Shown: in pieces, positions 1-8,190 of the stretch
How the letters are laid out: every line of letters begins with the position of its first letter
Position numbering within the stretch: position 1 is the first letter of the stretch
From: MED-G116 sp038107835
Lineage (GTDB): Bacteria > Pseudomonadota > Alphaproteobacteria > Puniceispirillales > Puniceispirillaceae
Length of the DNA: 30,093 nt
Direction: 5' to 3'
Assembly: GCA_038107835.1 (NCBI GenBank)
Contig: JAYNHH010000028.1
Coordinates: 1-30,093, forward strand
The notes under the pieces: generated by a model
The model's input: the letters and a program-made list of their open reading frames with translations, nothing else
Database searches by the model: none
Told to the model about the DNA's origin: nothing
Program-made: the position numbers and the translations under genes

Positions 1-636
1 ACGGGCAACTTCCTTGATCGCGGCAAAGACCAGCGGTGGCCCTGACTCCAGCAATTGTGCCAGCTCCCAAACGCGGCCATAGAGCGCTGGCCCATCAGCC
101 AGCACCTCATTCACCAGCCCCCATTTTTGCGCCTCGGCACTGTCCATCCAGCGTCCGGTCAGCAACAGGTCCATCGCCACATGATAGGGGATGCGTTTTG
201 GCAGCTTGATGGTGGCAGCATCAGCCAGCGTACCGGCGCGGATTTCTGGCAGGGCAAAACTTGCACCCTCATTCGCCAGAATCAGATCACAGGACAGTGC
301 AATCTCGAAACCACCACCAACGCACATACCCTCTACCGCGGCAATCACCGGCTTGTTCAGATCGCGCAGCTCCTGCAGGCCACCAAAGCCGCCGACGCCG
401 TAATCGGCAGTGACGGAATCACCATCGGCAGCGGCCTTCAGATCCCATCCGGCGGAAAAGAATTTTTCCCCTGCCGTGCGCAGAATACAGACCCGCAATT
501 CATCATTGTCGCGGAAATGCCTGAAGGTCTCACCCATCCTGCGCGAGGTCACCAGATCAATGGCATTGGCTTTCGGCCTGTCGAGCGTAACCTCGAAAAT
601 ACTGCCCTCCTGCCGCGTTCTGATTACATCATCCAT
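1..636 (-). CDS. caiD: Crotonobetainyl-CoA hydratase (CaiD-type enoyl-CoA hydratase), 3' end beyond window
   Basis: Crotonase-fold enzyme expected to hydrate crotonobetainyl-CoA to L-carnitinyl-CoA in the cytoplasm. The first 212 residues are visible; the family is about 261 long, so roughly 50 are lost off the left edge. From memory of E. coli CaiD, the two align without gaps over the first 140 residues: LDRPKANAID (18-27), AGEKFFSAGWDLKAAA (55-70), GGGFE with Glu111, and SFALPE with Glu131. These two glutamates are the catalytic pair of CaiD. The ATG at 636-634 lies two bases after the stop of the upstream acyl-CoA ligase, so it is the last visible gene of the operon. The specific CaiD call, rather than a generic enoyl-CoA hydratase, rests on the near-identity of these blocks and on the carnitine genes upstream. 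Confidence 0.85.
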   Translation of the reverse strand, partial: MDDVIRTRQEGSIFEVTLDRPKANAIDLVTSRRMGETFRHFRDNDELRVCILRTAGEKFFSAGWDLKAAADGDSVTADYGVGGFGGLQELRDLNKPVIAAVEGMCVGGGFEIALSCDLILANEGASFALPEIRAGTLADAATIKLPKRIPYHVAMDLLLTGRWMDSAEAQKWGLVNEVLADGPALYGRVWELAQLLESGPPLVFAAIKEVAR

Positions 637-638
637 TG

Positions 639-2669
639 CTATTCTCCCTGATCATCATTCATCCATATCACAGCATCAGCGGCAATGGCACCATTGCCAC
701 GGCTTGCCACCATCAGCGGATTGACCTCGATTTCATCAAGTCTGGCATCATTCTGCATCGCATGTGCCATCGCCATGATCGCCGTAACCGCCGCGCCAAG
801 ATCGGCCTGTGGTTTGCCGCGATAGCCGGTCAGCAGCGGTGCCAGCCGCAAACGGCTGATCGCCGCCAAAACCTCGTCCGCATTCACAGGCAGAATGAGC
901 GTCTGCGTATCACCCAGCAACTCTGCCGTGATGCCACCAGTGCCGATCGTCAGGCTGACGCCATAAACCGGATCACGGCGCAGACCAACCAACAGCTCGC
1001 CGACTGGCGGCGGCACCATTTCCTCCACCAGGAAGCCTTTGGCGCCATCCATCATGTTTGCGGCGGCGGCAAGCGCGTCCGCCGTCAGATTGAGCTGTAC
1101 CAGCCCGGCCTCGCTCTTGTGCGGATGCCCCAATCCCTTGAGCGCGAGTGGCGCATGAAGCGCCGCGCTGGCGCCTGCCAGCTCTGCCGGTGTGTCTGCC
1201 CTCACGCCGCGAGGACAGGCAACACCCCATTCGGCCAATCGGGTCTTGGCGCTATGCTCATCAAGCATCTGTCGCTGCCCGGCCTCTGTCGCTACTGCCA
1301 GCGGTTGCCAGCCTGCATTGACCGCGATGCTGCCGGTGACCTTTTCAAGGGCATGCAGACCGGTGGCAAATCCGCAGAGCGGCGCGATGCCATCATCCAT
1401 CAATCTTGTTGCCCATTCATCCGAGATGCCCTCGGCGATACTGCCAAGCATGATCGCCGGTGTTCCGGTCATCTTACCTGCCTGTCGCATGGCGGCCACG
1501 GCTGGATGCCAGGCGGTATCACTGCATCTGTCGGCGCGCGGAAAATCAATCACCAGAACCGACGCATCAACCCAGGGTCCCATCATGCTGGCGAAGGTTT
1601 TGGTCATCCGTGCCTCATCGCCCCAGATAAAGGTGTGATAGTCGAGCGGATTGGAAATCGTCACAAGCGGGCCAAGCGTCTCGGCAAGCGCCGCCTTTTC
1701 GGCGTCTGGAATGGCCGGCCAGTCAAGCGCCATGCCGGCACTCAGATCAGCCATCATGCCGGTCTCGCCACCTGAACAGCACATGGCGCTGACCCGCTTG
1801 CCAGCCAGCGGCCCAAACAGATGCAGCAGTTTCAGCGTTTCCAGCATTTCTTCTGGTGTGTCGACTTCGATTACGCCGCATTGCGCCAGAAAGGCCGAGG
1901 AGGCGGCGGCGTCTCCGGCAAGTGCCGCTGTGTGCGAGCTTGCCGTGTCCTGCGACGCCGCCGTCTTGCCGGATTTGATTGCCACCAGATGTTTGCCGGC
2001 GCTGAGCGTTGCCGCGGCCATGGTGGCGAAATCCTGCGTGTTGACAATGCCCTCGATATACAGCCCGGCGGCCGTGACCCGATCATCGGCCAGCAATGTG
2101 CGGGCCATTTCGGTCAGGCTGGTCTGCGCCTGATTGCCGACACAGGCGATATAGGCGATTGGCAGACCGCGCGCCTGCATGCTCATATTGATCACGATGT
2201 TGGAGGATTGGCTGATCAGCGCGACACCACTATCGACCAGACGCCCGCCATGTTGGTCTGGCCACAGCATTGCCCCATCAAGATAGTTCAGCACGCCATA
2301 GCAGTTCGGTCCCAATAGGGGCATGTCGCCTGCCGCCGCAATCAGCGCCGCCTGCAACACATCGTCACCCGTCTCGGCAAAGCCCGAGGCAAAACAGACG
2401 GCACCACCGCATCCCCGTGCCGCCAGTGCCGCCGTTATCTCAACCGCCGCATGGCGATTGATCCCCAGAAACGCTGCGTCGGGTCCGGCTGGCAGATCGG
2501 CGACATCCCGGTAGCAGGCGATTCCATTGATGTCATCTCGCGTTGGATGAACCGGCCAGATATCCCCCTCAAACCCGTTCTTCTGGCATTGGGTGACGAC
2601 ATTCTCCGCCCACCAGCCACCAAAGACGGCGATTGATTTTGGCTGGAACAGGCGCGACAGATCCCGCAT
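639..2669 (-). CDS. ADP-forming acyl-CoA ligase (acetyl-CoA synthetase/ACD superfamily), probable betaine-CoA ligase
   Basis: 676-residue NDP-forming acyl-CoA synthetase, which makes an acyl-CoA from acid, CoA and ATP with release of ADP and Pi through a phosphohistidine. Domain order: CoA-binding Rossmann domain (about 5-135, starting SIAVFGG), succinyl-CoA-synthetase-like ligase domains (about 145-440) with the phospho-acceptor motif SSHTAALAG at His246, and a C-terminal ATP-grasp domain (about 465-676) with KGLGHPHKSEAG and DEIEVNPL. The ATG at 2669 is chosen because it lies one base after the acyl-CoA dehydrogenase stop; the open frame extends further upstream but would overlap that gene and has no homology-like sequence. 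Operon position suggests activation of gamma-butyrobetaine, crotonobetaine or carnitine, a step usually assigned to AMP-forming CaiC or transferase CaiB. The substrate is an inference; the family call is firm. Confidence 0.88.
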   Translation of the reverse strand: MRDLSRLFQPKSIAVFGGWWAENVVTQCQKNGFEGDIWPVHPTRDDINGIACYRDVADLPAGPDAAFLGINRHAAVEITAALAARGCGGAVCFASGFAETGDDVLQAALIAAAGDMPLLGPNCYGVLNYLDGAMLWPDQHGGRLVDSGVALISQSSNIVINMSMQARGLPIAYIACVGNQAQTSLTEMARTLLADDRVTAAGLYIEGIVNTQDFATMAAATLSAGKHLVAIKSGKTAASQDTASSHTAALAGDAAASSAFLAQCGVIEVDTPEEMLETLKLLHLFGPLAGKRVSAMCCSGGETGMMADLSAGMALDWPAIPDAEKAALAETLGPLVTISNPLDYHTFIWGDEARMTKTFASMMGPWVDASVLVIDFPRADRCSDTAWHPAVAAMRQAGKMTGTPAIMLGSIAEGISDEWATRLMDDGIAPLCGFATGLHALEKVTGSIAVNAGWQPLAVATEAGQRQMLDEHSAKTRLAEWGVACPRGVRADTPAELAGASAALHAPLALKGLGHPHKSEAGLVQLNLTADALAAAANMMDGAKGFLVEEMVPPPVGELLVGLRRDPVYGVSLTIGTGGITAELLGDTQTLILPVNADEVLAAISRLRLAPLLTGYRGKPQADLGAAVTAIMAMAHAMQNDARLDEIEVNPLMVASRGNGAIAADAVIWMNDDQGE

Positions 2670-2670
2670 T

Positions 2671-3831
2671 TCAGCCGCCAAGAGGACGCAGCAGATCGCG
2701 GCTGATGATGTGGCGCTGGATTTCAGAAGTGCCATCCCATATCCGCTCGACGCGGGCATCCCGCCAGAAACGTGCCAGCGGCAGGTCATCCATCAGCCCC
2801 ATGCCGCCATAGACCTGTATGGCCTCATCCGTCACCCGTGCCAGCATTTCCGAGGCGTAGAGCTTTGCCGAGGCAATCTCACGATTTGCCGGTAGCCCCT
2901 GATCAAGCCGCCATGCTGCGGCAAGGGTCAGCCAGTCAGCCGCATCAATCTCGGTAATCATGTCAGCCAGCTTGAAGCTCACTCCCTGAAACTTGCCGAT
3001 CTGCCTGCCGAACTGTTTGCGTTCAGCGGCATAGGTGAGCGCATAGTCAAAAGCACGTCTTGCCCGGCCAACGCACATTGTTGCAACGGTGATACGGGTC
3101 GCATAGAGCCAGGTATTCATTACCTCGAAACCGCCATCAACCTCGCCCAGAACCTGTCCATCGGCGAGGCGGCAATCCTCGAATTTCAGGATTACATTGT
3201 GATAGCCGGCATGCGAGACCGAGTTGTAGCCGGGCAGAACCTCGAAGCCGGGATGGCCACGGTCGACCAGAAAACAGGTGATCCGTTTTTTTGGACCATG
3301 CGGCGTGTCATCAACGCCGGTCGCAACAAAAACGATGAAGAAATCAGCATGATCACCGCCCGAAATGAAATGTTTCGTGCCATTGAGAATCCAATCGCCG
3401 CCAGCACGCTTTGCTGTTGTGTTCATCCCGCGCACATCGGAGCCGGCGTCGGGTTCCGTCATCGCCAGCGCGTCCATCCGTTCGCCCTTTACCGCCGGTG
3501 TCAGATATGTCTCGATCTGCTCACCCTTGCAGGCCATGAGGATATTCTGCGGGCGGCCAAAAAAATGGGTCAGCGCCATAGACCCACGGCCAAGCTCCCG
3601 TTCCAGCAGCGCAAACTCCAGATTGTTCAGGCCGCCGCCGCCCACCGTGTCGGGGAAATTTGGTGCATAAAAGCCCATATCGATGACTTTCTGCTTGATC
3701 GCATTGCCCATCTCGGCTGGCACATGCCCCAGCTTTTCAACCTCATCCTCCAGCGGATAGATTTCCGTCTCGACAAAGCTGCGCACCGTGGAGACGATCA
3801 GCTCCTGTTCTTCGGTTAGTCCAAACTGCAT
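2671..3831 (-). CDS. Acyl-CoA dehydrogenase, probable gamma-butyrobetainyl-CoA dehydrogenase
   Basis: 386-residue FAD-dependent acyl-CoA dehydrogenase of normal length. The N-terminal helical domain runs to about 120, the FAD-contacting signature MTEPDAGSD is at 124-132, the beta domain spans about 125-235, and the C-terminal helical domain holds ERKQFG (270-275) and YGGMG (341-345). The segment IWDGTSEIQR (364-373) matches the catalytic-base loop of short- and medium-chain enzymes, but the usual Glu is Asp366. The alternative base position used by isovaleryl-CoA dehydrogenase (YATRI, about 243-247) has Thr, not Glu. GGGGAGG sits five bases before the ATG. The next gene starts one base past the stop. 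In context it would oxidise butyrobetainyl-CoA to crotonobetainyl-CoA, the substrate of the CaiD-like hydratase two genes down. Electrons would go to ETF, which is not encoded here. Confidence 0.87.
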   Translation of the reverse strand: MQFGLTEEQELIVSTVRSFVETEIYPLEDEVEKLGHVPAEMGNAIKQKVIDMGFYAPNFPDTVGGGGLNNLEFALLERELGRGSMALTHFFGRPQNILMACKGEQIETYLTPAVKGERMDALAMTEPDAGSDVRGMNTTAKRAGGDWILNGTKHFISGGDHADFFIVFVATGVDDTPHGPKKRITCFLVDRGHPGFEVLPGYNSVSHAGYHNVILKFEDCRLADGQVLGEVDGGFEVMNTWLYATRITVATMCVGRARRAFDYALTYAAERKQFGRQIGKFQGVSFKLADMITEIDAADWLTLAAAWRLDQGLPANREIASAKLYASEMLARVTDEAIQVYGGMGLMDDLPLARFWRDARVERIWDGTSEIQRHIISRDLLRPLGG

Positions 3832-3865
3832 TGCTGCCTCCCCTACTTCTGCACAATTTTGACCG

Positions 3866-5350
3866 CTATTTTACACCAATCGCGCGTCCAGCCCCGTCGG
3901 GTGTCGGCAGTCCGGCATGGGCGTCCACGAAATCTGCCAGCGCGGTGGCAACAGCCTCGCCCGGCAGGCTGGATGCGCGGCTGTTCATATCGACATGCAG
4001 CAGCATATGCTCGCCAGTCGCCAGCAGCCTGTTGTCGCCCTCATAGAGGTGGTGAAACAGATGCAGCTTCTTGCCAGCACCTGCCAATATCTGCGTGGTG
4101 ACATGAATTTCGGCACCTGCCCGGACCTCGTCCAGATGGCGGATATGCGTCTCGACGGTAAAATAGCTGCCACCCGCTGCAACATAGGCGGCATCAACAC
4201 CGCACATTCGCATAAACATGTCGGTGGCGTGCGAGAAGCAATCCAGATAGCGGGCTTCATTCATATGGCCGTTGTAATCCGTCCATTCAGCGGGCACGTG
4301 CCGGCGCAGCGTTTCCAGCGGCTTTTTGATGTCTGTCTGGGCGGCCGCGGGGATCGCATCATAGAGCGCTGCCTCCCAACTGGCCAACGTCTTGCCAGCC
4401 CCCCAATCATTGGCCTTTAGCGCCTGCATGATGGCGACCAGATTGTCGTCACGGATTCGCTCCAGCTCGCGGATTGAACGGCTGCCCGACTGCGCGTCGG
4501 ATTGTGAGGAAATTGTCTCCACAAGCTCATCGGTCAGTTCCGGCACATCCATCAGCTTTGTCCAGGGCCATTTCAGGCAGGGGCCGAACTGGGCGATGAA
4601 ATGCGCCATGCCTGCCTCGCCGCCGGCAACACGATAGGTTTCAAACAGCCCCATCTGTGCCCAGCGAAGACCAAAGCCATACCGGATGGCGTCGTCGATC
4701 TCGGCGGTGGTTGCAATGCCGTCCTTGACCAGCCACAGCGCCTCGCGCCAGACAGCCTCGAGAAACCGGTCCGCGACAAACGCCTCGATCTCCCGGCGCA
4801 GATGCAGCGGGTGCATGCCGATGGCCCGGTAGATTTCACCGGCCCGCCCGATTGTCTCGTCGCTTGTCTGTTTGCCGCCAACCATTTCCACCAGCGGCAA
4901 CAGATAGACCGGGTTGAAGGGATGGCCCACCATCAACCGGCCTGGCCGGCTCATCTTTGCCTGCAGATCGCTTGGCATGATCCCCGAGGTTGATGAGCTG
5001 ATGATCGCATCTTCGGCGGCCGCCAGCTCGATCTCGGCATAGACAGCCTGCTTCACCTCAAGCCGTTCGGGCACCGCCTCGACAATCAGTTCACCATCGG
5101 CCACCGCCTCGGCGATAGTGCCGACAAAGTCAAGCCTGCCACGTGCTGGCGGTGGTGCCATTGTCAGGCGGGCAAGCGCGTGATCGGCATTGTCCATGAT
5201 CGCGGCAATCTTGCGCGGTGCCTCAGGATCGGGGTCAAACACCCGGACATCAACGCCATTCTGGATCAGCCGTGCAACCCAGCCGCCACCGATCACGCCG
5301 CCGCCAATGACTGCTGCCACGGCCGGTCTGTGTGTTCCGTTCGCCATCAT
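3866..5350 (-). CDS. cdhAB: L-carnitine dehydrogenase fused to betainyl-CoA thioesterase
   Basis: 494-residue bifunctional protein. Residues about 10-330 are a 3-hydroxyacyl-CoA-dehydrogenase-like NAD enzyme: Rossmann loop GGGVIGGGW (16-24), SSSTSG (118-123) and GHPFNPVYLLPLVE (142-155) with catalytic His143. This half would oxidise L-carnitine to 3-dehydrocarnitine. Residues about 346-494 are a hotdog-fold thioesterase with TDYNGHMNEARY, catalytic Asp358, assigned to betainyl-CoA hydrolysis. In Pseudomonas the two activities are separate genes (cdhA, cdhB); fused forms are known from rhizobial carnitine dehydrogenases. The start is either of two adjacent ATGs (5350 or 5347). It follows the cleavage enzyme by 11 bases, and 34 bases separate it from the dehydrogenase downstream. 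Assignment is strong because the fusion partner and the neighbour both belong to the same pathway. Confidence 0.9.
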   Translation of the reverse strand: MMANGTHRPAVAAVIGGGVIGGGWVARLIQNGVDVRVFDPDPEAPRKIAAIMDNADHALARLTMAPPPARGRLDFVGTIAEAVADGELIVEAVPERLEVKQAVYAEIELAAAEDAIISSSTSGIMPSDLQAKMSRPGRLMVGHPFNPVYLLPLVEMVGGKQTSDETIGRAGEIYRAIGMHPLHLRREIEAFVADRFLEAVWREALWLVKDGIATTAEIDDAIRYGFGLRWAQMGLFETYRVAGGEAGMAHFIAQFGPCLKWPWTKLMDVPELTDELVETISSQSDAQSGSRSIRELERIRDDNLVAIMQALKANDWGAGKTLASWEAALYDAIPAAAQTDIKKPLETLRRHVPAEWTDYNGHMNEARYLDCFSHATDMFMRMCGVDAAYVAAGGSYFTVETHIRHLDEVRAGAEIHVTTQILAGAGKKLHLFHHLYEGDNRLLATGEHMLLHVDMNSRASSLPGEAVATALADFVDAHAGLPTPDGAGRAIGVK

Positions 5351-5361
5351 CTCTGTCCCGT

Positions 5362-6273
5362 TCAGCGCGGTGCGCGCTTGGTCAGGCCCAAACGGGCGCG
5401 GACCGCATCCGGGCCAACGATTGACGCGCCCATATTCTCGGCGACGCTGACCGCCTTTTCAACCAGCTGTGCATTTGTCGCAAAGACCCCACGTGAGAGG
5501 TAGATATTGTCCTCAAGCCCGACCCGGATATTGCCCCCGGCCAGAATCGCCACCGCCGGATAGGCCATTGCGTTGCGGCCAATCGAAAAGGCGGAAAACA
5601 CCCAGTCGGCCGGAACATTATTGACCATCGCCATGAAAGTGTTCAGATCGTCAGGCGCCCCCCAGGGGATCCCCATACAGAGCTGCACAAGCGCCGTTTT
5701 CTCGATATGGCCCTCATCGACCAGATGTCTGGCAAACCAGAGATGCCCGGTGTCGAACGCCTCGATCTCCGGCTTGACGCCAAGCGCCTTCATCTGTTTT
5801 GCCATTTCAACCAGCATAGCGGTGCTGTTCGTCATCACATAATCGCCATGGCCGAAATTCATCGTTCCGCAATCAAGCGTGCAGATTTCCGGCCGGCAGT
5901 CAGCAACATGCAGCAGGCGTTCGCTGGCACCTGCCATGTCGGTGCCGTCCGGATTGGCCGGCAGCGGTGCCTCGACGCCGCCAAAAACAAGGTCGCCGCC
6001 CATTCCGGCTGTCAGGTTCAGGACGACATCGGTCGCCGAATCCCGGATCCGTTCGGTCACCTCGCGGAACAGCCCTGGATCGCGGGATGGCTTGCCTGTT
6101 TCCGGGTCACGGACATGGCAATGAACCACTGCAGCGCCAGCTTTTGCGGCGTCGATGGCGCTGTTGGCAATCTGTTCCGGGGTGATCGGCACCTTGTCCG
6201 ATTTGCCGGTTGTATCGCCGGACCCGGTCACCGCGCAGGTGATGAAAACCTCTTTATTCATTTGCAGTGCCAT
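5362..6273 (-). CDS. cdhC: 3-dehydrocarnitine:acetyl-CoA cleavage enzyme (BKACE family)
   Basis: 303-residue beta-keto acid cleavage enzyme (DUF849/BKACE), expected to convert 3-dehydrocarnitine plus acetyl-CoA to betainyl-CoA plus acetoacetate. The TIM-barrel family's zinc ligands are visible as HCH (His51, His53) and Glu254 in RVGLEDN; TGHLWF (176-181) and the N-terminal FITCAVTGSGD (10-20) are also typical. The ATG at 6273 has GGGGAG seven bases upstream; a second ATG four codons on is possible, and the longer open frame to 6333 lacks a ribosome site. It is the first gene of the minus-strand operon. BKACE enzymes differ in substrate; the dehydrocarnitine call follows from the adjacent fused carnitine dehydrogenase/thioesterase, exactly the cdhABC set. 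Confidence 0.88.
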   Translation of the reverse strand: MALQMNKEVFITCAVTGSGDTTGKSDKVPITPEQIANSAIDAAKAGAAVVHCHVRDPETGKPSRDPGLFREVTERIRDSATDVVLNLTAGMGGDLVFGGVEAPLPANPDGTDMAGASERLLHVADCRPEICTLDCGTMNFGHGDYVMTNSTAMLVEMAKQMKALGVKPEIEAFDTGHLWFARHLVDEGHIEKTALVQLCMGIPWGAPDDLNTFMAMVNNVPADWVFSAFSIGRNAMAYPAVAILAGGNIRVGLEDNIYLSRGVFATNAQLVEKAVSVAENMGASIVGPDAVRARLGLTKRAPR

Positions 6274-6335
6274 CGACCGGCTCCCCCTGTCAAAACCCTG
6301 TTTGGCTGCCGGTGACAGCGCCAGGACAATCAAGA

Positions 6336-6364
6336 CAATGATGCCAAATTGTTCCCCTCGTCAA
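6336..6364 (-). promoter_or_regulatory. Candidate sigma70 promoter of the carnitine operon
   Basis: On the minus strand TTGACG (6364-6359) is followed after exactly 17 bases by TCATTG (6341-6336). The -35 is good and the -10 is weak. A start about 55 bases before the BKACE ATG would fit. Pattern match only. Confidence 0.3.
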
Positions 6365-6494
6365 GAAAACTTGCGTCACAAATTGCCGCGAAAACCCAAA
6401 AATCGGCACACAATGATCCTTCGGCTTGAAAACAACGAAGCATCACCATGAATCTGGCTGAATTAATTGGGTTTTCGGGTCGATTTCCGGCAGG

Positions 6495-6511
6495 GGCGCA
6501 AACTGTGCGCC
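6495..6511. repeat. Inverted repeat, possible operator
   Basis: GGCGCA and TGCGCC flank a five-base spacer (AACTG). The dyad lies 16 bases before the candidate -35 of mmsA, a position suited to a regulator site. No regulator gene is nearby to match it to. Confidence 0.3.
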
Positions 6512-6526
6512 GGTGCCGTCTCAGGC

Positions 6527-6554
6527 TTGCACTTTGCCAGAAAGCAGCTAAGTT
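6527..6554 (+). promoter_or_regulatory. Weak candidate promoter of mmsA
   Basis: TTGCAC (6527-6532), a 16-base spacer, then TAAGTT (6549-6554). This would give a short leader of about 40 bases before the ATG at 6601. The -10 is poor. Confidence 0.2.
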
Positions 6555-6600
6555 GGACGGATTGAATTTGCAGAAATTCCAGAAGAATGGCGAGGGCGAG

Positions 6601-8100
6601 ATGACCTTAACACATTATATCAGTGGCGCGGAAATCGAGGGTACAAGCGGCCGCGTGCAGGATGTTTTCAATCCGGCGACGGGCGCGGTCATTGATCAGG
6701 TGCCGCTGGCCAGCACTGCCGAGGTTGACAGGGTCGTCGCGGTGGCCCGGGAGGCCCTGCCGGGCTGGGCGGCGACACCGGCGGCAAAACGTGCGCAGGT
6801 GATGTTCAACTTTCGCCAGCTGATTCTCGACAATGTCAGGGAACTGGCGACGCTGATCTCGTCGCAGCATGGCAAGACGATTGATGATGCGATGGGCGAG
6901 GTTGCGAGGGGTGTCGAGGTTGTCGAGTTTGCCTGTGGCATCCCACATGCCCTCAAGGGCGAGTTTTCGCCACAGGTGGCAGGCGGTGTCGATGTGTTCT
7001 CGATGCGCCAGCCGGTTGGTGTGGTTGCTGGGATCACGCCGTTCAATTTTCCGGCAATGGTGCCGATGTGGATGTTCCCGATGGCGCTTGCCACAGGCAA
7101 TACCTTTGTCCTCAAACCTTCCGAACGCGATCCGGGTGCACCGATGATGCTGGCGCGGCTGCTCAAACAGGCTGGTCTTCCCGATGGGTGTTTCAACATC
7201 GTCCATGGCGACAAGGAAGCGGTTGATGCGCTGCTCGACAATCCCGACATTGCCGCCATCAGCTTTGTCGGCTCGACCGCGATCGGCAAATATATCTACA
7301 GCCGCGGCTGCGCCAATGGCAAACGTGTCCAAGCGCTGTGCGGGGCGAAGAACCATATGGTCATCATGCCTGACGCCGATATGGGACAGGCTGTCGACGC
7401 GGCAATGGGCGCTGCCTATGGCTCGGCCGGTGAACGCTGCATGGCCATTTCCGCCGTCCTGGCGGTTGGTGATGACACGGCAGACCGTTTCGTCGAGGCA
7501 CTCGCGCCCAAGGTGCGGGCGCTGAAGATTGGCCAGTATGATGAGCCGGGCGTCGAGATGGGGCCGGTGATCACCGCCGAGTCAAAAGCCCGGGTCGAGG
7601 ATTACATCCATCAGGGCGAGGCGGCTGGCGCCACGGTCGTTGTCGATGGCCGCAATCTAAAACTGCAGGGCTATGAGAACGGTTTTTTTGTCGGCGGTAC
7701 GCTGCTTGATCATGTGACGCCCGACATGTCGGTCTATCGTGACGAGATTTTCGGTCCGGTTCTCTCGGTTCTGCGCCCGAAAAGCTATGAGGAGGCGCGC
7801 CAACTGGTGATCGACCATGAATATGGCAATGGCACGGCCATTTTCACGCGTGACGGCGATGCGGCGCGTGATTTCGCCAGCAATGTCAATATCGGCATGG
7901 TTGGCGTCAATGTGCCGATCCCGGTTCCGGTTGCCTATCACAGCTTTGGTGGCTGGAAGGCGTCAATGTTTGGCGATCATTCGATCCATGGCATGGAAGG
8001 CGTGCGCTTTTACACCAAGCTGAAGACGGTGACCTCGCGCTGGCCATCAGGCATCAAGGAAGGTGCCGTGTTCAATTTTCATTCGGGCAGCGACAGCTGA
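6601..8100 (+). CDS. mmsA: CoA-acylating methylmalonate/malonate-semialdehyde dehydrogenase
   Basis: 499-residue aldehyde dehydrogenase, the usual length for MmsA. It oxidises (methyl)malonate semialdehyde with NAD and CoA to propionyl- or acetyl-CoA plus CO2, in valine, beta-alanine, uracil or inositol catabolism. Seen: FNPATGAVIDQVP (23-35), GITPFNFPAMVPMWMFP (144-160), SFVGST (221-226), and the catalytic Cys280 in GSAGERCMA. The canonical ALDH general-base Glu is absent, replaced by the CGAKNH block (247-252) that marks the MmsA branch. The ATG at 6601 is preceded by a GA-rich ribosome site; the frame is open back to 6448 but without family similarity. It diverges from the carnitine operon and ends before a strong terminator. 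Whether it serves betaine metabolism or valine/beta-alanine breakdown cannot be told from here. Confidence 0.92.
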   Translation: MTLTHYISGAEIEGTSGRVQDVFNPATGAVIDQVPLASTAEVDRVVAVAREALPGWAATPAAKRAQVMFNFRQLILDNVRELATLISSQHGKTIDDAMGEVARGVEVVEFACGIPHALKGEFSPQVAGGVDVFSMRQPVGVVAGITPFNFPAMVPMWMFPMALATGNTFVLKPSERDPGAPMMLARLLKQAGLPDGCFNIVHGDKEAVDALLDNPDIAAISFVGSTAIGKYIYSRGCANGKRVQALCGAKNHMVIMPDADMGQAVDAAMGAAYGSAGERCMAISAVLAVGDDTADRFVEALAPKVRALKIGQYDEPGVEMGPVITAESKARVEDYIHQGEAAGATVVVDGRNLKLQGYENGFFVGGTLLDHVTPDMSVYRDEIFGPVLSVLRPKSYEEARQLVIDHEYGNGTAIFTRDGDAARDFASNVNIGMVGVNVPIPVPVAYHSFGGWKASMFGDHSIHGMEGVRFYTKLKTVTSRWPSGIKEGAVFNFHSGSDS

Positions 8101-8130
8101 GGCCCATCGCCATTCACACCCCATCAAAAG

Positions 8131-8166
8131 GGCCGCCGGCACCAAGACAGAAAGGTGCCGGCGGCC
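8131..8166. terminator. Bidirectional rho-independent terminator
   Basis: A perfect 13-bp G+C-rich stem (8131-8143 with 8154-8166) closes a 10-base loop and is followed by TTTTT on the plus strand; the minus strand has AAAAG before it, giving CTTTT after the hairpin. It sits between convergent mmsA and the FAD dehydrogenase gene and should terminate both. Confidence 0.92.
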
Positions 8167-8190
8167 TTTTTCATGCGCGCGGGTTGTCCC

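Larger units (their letters stand above)
6274..6600. promoter_or_regulatory. Divergent intergenic region between the carnitine operon and mmsA
   Basis: 327 bp without a convincing gene. The part from about 6330 to 6470 is clearly richer in A+T than the flanks. It contains a minus-strand promoter-like pair (6336-6364), a GGCGCA/TGCGCC dyad (6495-6511) and a weak plus-strand promoter-like pair (6527-6554). An open frame from 6448 continues into mmsA but its first 51 codons do not resemble the family, so I treat it as leader. Confidence 0.5.

Noticed and set aside
636..1775. 379-codon plus-strand open frame
   Set aside because: Lies antisense to the ADP-forming ligase, whose motifs are clear; the translation is rich in Arg, His, Cys and Gln with no domain, typical of a shadow of a G+C-rich gene.
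6448..6600. 51-codon N-terminal extension of mmsA
   Set aside because: No family similarity, and the ATG at 6601 gives the standard 499-residue MmsA; the stretch is better explained as promoter and leader.
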